31,913 nucleotides of DNA from positions 1-31,913 of the forward strand of contig JAFQWB010000073.1 in the NCBI GenBank assembly GCA_017407725.1, written 5' to 3'. Origin of the DNA: Clostridia bacterium (lineage in GTDB: Bacteria; Bacillota_A; Clostridia; Oscillospirales; CAG-272). Under the pieces are notes generated by a model. That model was not told where the DNA came from. It searched no databases and saw nothing but the letters and a program-made list of their open reading frames with translations. Both the position numbers and the translations under genes were made by a program. How positions within the stretch are numbered: position 1 is the stretch's first letter; each line of letters starts with the position of its first letter. This document shows positions 30,032-31,913 of this stretch, one piece after another.

Positions 30032-31913
30032 TTACATATGCTTTCTTCTCTTAACGAGAACTACCGCTCCGATTGCGATTACGGTAAGTGCGGGGAGGAG
30101 GCATATAAGTGCTGTAACTCCCTTTGTATTGACGCCGAGAGTGTTAAGTGCCTCCGACTTAATAACAACAAAATCAATATCAAAAGGAACTATTTCCTTG
30201 CCCATTACTCTCATTGTGTAGTAAAGCATGTCTTTGTTTCCGTAAACGGCTGTAAATGCGTCATCGCTTACGAACGACGTGCTTCCGCACGCAAGAACGT
30301 ATGTGGGTATACGGTTATTTGAAAGCTCGTTTGACCATATCTCATAGGTGAGCGTCATTACCGCCGAGGGATCCTTCTTCTCGATAAAATCGTTTACCGA
30401 GTCATTGGCAAAATTCTTTATTGCAATTTCTGTCTCTGCCTTTATATCGTCTGTGATATTTTCTATTTTCGTGTCGGCGTAAAGCTCCGCTTCCTTTGTA
30501 AAGGATTCGAGAAGCTCTTTGTCTTTTTCGAGCGTTTCTTCAGCAAAATCCATTGCCTTGTTAACAAGCGCTGATCTGTCTTCTCCCTCCTTCAAGGGAT
30601 TTTCATCAAGATACTTATTATAGATCTCTCTGTATTTTTCTGCATATAACTCATCGTATTTTTCAAGTACGATCGTTGCATGCATTTTTTCCTTTACAGC
30701 CTTATATACGTCATCATATCTTGATGTGAAGTACTCTATCGCTTCATTATACTTTAACTCGTAAAGCTTATCGTAATAGGCATCGTATACCTTGGACGAA
30801 TATGCATCTATCTCACCGTTTTTGTATACCGTAGCGGAAAGCTCGGGGGCATAGAAAACGGGGCTTGTAAAGAGTGTGGATGTTCTTTCCTTTTCGTATG
30901 CGCCGGAAATGTTTGTATATTCGTTCTTGATCGATATGGTCTTGCTTCCGTTTACAAATATATCGGGAATAGAATCAAGCTCTGTTAAAAACATCTTGGT
31001 AAGAGAGTATCCTATAGCCTCGGTATTTGTTTCATAGTCCGCAACAAAAGCCTTTCCGTCATCAGAGAGCGCAGGTGAGGTTCTTTCATCGCTTGTATCT
31101 GCGATTACCTCGCCCTCTGAGAAGTTAACACCCCAGAAGTCATAGAGGTATTCTTCAAGAGCATTGAGCTTGTTTGCTTTTGAATCCATAAATACCATCA
31201 TATGATGATTTTCAGCATTTACAAAGTCTCTGAGCTTTGTTATCTCGTTTACCGTTCCGCCTGCATAGGATGTGATGTAGTCGGAGGTGGGTCCGAATAC
31301 TACCGCTATGCTTGCTCCTGTTACTATGCTGTCAACCTCATCCTTGGGAAAATCCTCTTTGGAAAGGTCTATCTTTTCAAGAGCAAAGCCCGACTCTGCA
31401 AAGAGCTTTGCAAGCTCCTGTGCCTCTCCGAAATCGGTAAGATCATTCAGTGCGCCTATAGGCTCTCCGTGACCGAATATGAAATATGCGGTCGGATTGC
31501 TTCCTGAAAGACTGAGTATCGTAGAGGTGAACTTATATTCTCCGTTTGCGGCATACAGAAGATTTGTATCGTTTGCAAACGAGAAGAAGGCATCTCTTGA
31601 AATTATTCTGAAATTATGTGTTTTTCCGTCCGCACAGTTATCAATTATTACGTCAAGCTCGTCAAATTTTGTTCCGACCGTAGACGCATACACCGTACGA
31701 AGTATCTCGGCGTCCTTTTTGAGATCAAGTGTATCAACCTTTATGAAGTCAAACTCCGCCTCATAAAGCTTTGCCATTTCGTAAACGTATTTCATACCCC
31801 AGGTGCTTGTGTCGTCGCCTGAATAGTTTCCTGCAAGCGATGCATTGTCAAGCTCATCGGGATCTGCAAGGAAATATATCGTTATATTATTTTTCTCGGG
31901 ATCCATTTCACTA
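30032..31913 (-). CDS. GldG-family ABC-transporter accessory protein, first paralogue (5' end beyond window)
   Basis: The frame is open to the window edge. The ATG at 31906 is internal, because the same position in the paralogue (IDGDNSVTIYFLAD) lies about 65 residues into the protein. At least 624 residues are visible. They include ITIYFLADPDEL, AYFIFGHGEPIG, ENHHMMVFMDSKANKL and a C-terminal membrane helix (ALICLLPALTVIAIGAVVLV) with tail KRRKHM, all parallel to the second paralogue. It differs by an inserted, highly charged helical region of about 150 residues (roughly 30360-30810), rich in Glu, Lys and Tyr. An ABC permease and an ATPase gene are expected upstream, outside the window. Confidence 0.86.
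   Translation of the reverse strand, partial: SEMDPEKNNITIYFLADPDELDNASLAGNYSGDDTSTWGMKYVYEMAKLYEAEFDFIKVDTLDLKKDAEILRTVYASTVGTKFDELDVIIDNCADGKTHNFRIISRDAFFSFANDTNLLYAANGEYKFTSTILSLSGSNPTAYFIFGHGEPIGALNDLTDFGEAQELAKLFAESGFALEKIDLSKEDFPKDEVDSIVTGASIAVVFGPTSDYITSYAGGTVNEITKLRDFVNAENHHMMVFMDSKANKLNALEEYLYDFWGVNFSEGEVIADTSDERTSPALSDDGKAFVADYETNTEAIGYSLTKMFLTELDSIPDIFVNGSKTISIKNEYTNISGAYEKERTSTLFTSPVFYAPELSATVYKNGEIDAYSSKVYDAYYDKLYELKYNEAIEYFTSRYDDVYKAVKEKMHATIVLEKYDELYAEKYREIYNKYLDENPLKEGEDRSALVNKAMDFAEETLEKDKELLESFTKEAELYADTKIENITDDIKAETEIAIKNFANDSVNDFIEKKDPSAVMTLTYEIWSNELSNNRIPTYVLACGSTSFVSDDAFTAVYGNKDMLYYTMRVMGKEIVPFDIDFVVIKSEALNTLGVNTKGVTALICLLPALTVIAIGAVVLVKRRKHM

Noticed and set aside
1..31913. 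CRISPR array, toxin-antitoxin or biosynthetic gene cluster
   Set aside because: There are no regularly spaced repeats, no small toxin/antitoxin pair, and the Sfp-type transferase has no synthase genes nearby.

Overview
The window reads as chromosome of a Gram-positive member of the Clostridia, probably a gut Oscillospiraceae/Ruminococcaceae-type lineage. This is inferred from gene content, not from a database match. The indications are strong GGAGG ribosome sites, sigma-A promoters with 17-base spacers, the rplU-prp-rpmA operon with an L21-type leader and an L27 that carries a cleavable N-terminal extension, a small DUF1540 protein, and GldG-like/DUF4340 genes in an organism that has Lgt and a lipobox foldase. 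No integrase, transposase, plasmid or phage gene and no CRISPR array is visible. No gene-free stretch exceeds 300 bases.

Layout. 1-1577 (minus): a PdaA-type deacetylase cut by the left edge, then a small membrane protein. 1841-11719 (plus): HU, ComEC, an unrecognised 462-residue protein, lgt-folD (overlapping), a very large CvpA-like membrane protein, and rplU-prp-rpmA. 11790-14574 (minus): an aminotransferase-trpS-DUF1294 operon followed by a DUF1540 microprotein gene that is missed if only long frames are considered. 14717-19476 (plus): a membrane protein and zinc-ribbon protein pair, a Cys/Gly-rich membrane microprotein, pfkA and comM/yifB. 19514-19999 (minus): a short Sfp-type transferase. 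20200-20348: tRNA-Met and tRNA-Glu, followed by an unusual palindromic patch that ends in a second copy of the tRNA-Glu 3' end. 20621-22836: an unknown membrane protein converging on a degenerate SpoIID-like protein. 23005-25673 (plus): galM and a membrane-anchored HtrA protease. 25724-31913 (minus): an operon of two tandem GldG-like proteins, a DUF4340 protein and a SurA/PrsA-type lipoprotein; the first gene runs off the right edge.

How the genes work together. Several genes serve the envelope: Lgt attaches lipid to lipoproteins, and the foldase in the last operon is an evident Lgt substrate. HtrA, the deacetylase and the SpoIID-like protein also act outside the membrane. The last operon resembles the accessory half of a Gld-type ABC transporter (GldG plus DUF4340), but with a duplicated GldG and an attached secretion foldase. 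Its ATPase and permease genes would be expected just beyond the right edge. ComEC and ComM suggest a competence heritage, but the ComEC C-terminal domain has lost its metal-binding motif.

The observations I rate most worth following are the duplicated GldG/foldase operon, the tRNA-Glu-linked repeat and palindrome, the degenerate ComEC and SpoIID-like domains, and three places where a terminator hairpin is merged with the next gene's promoter or ribosome site. All coordinates, motifs and promoters were read by eye. Family names rest on motif recognition, without any search.
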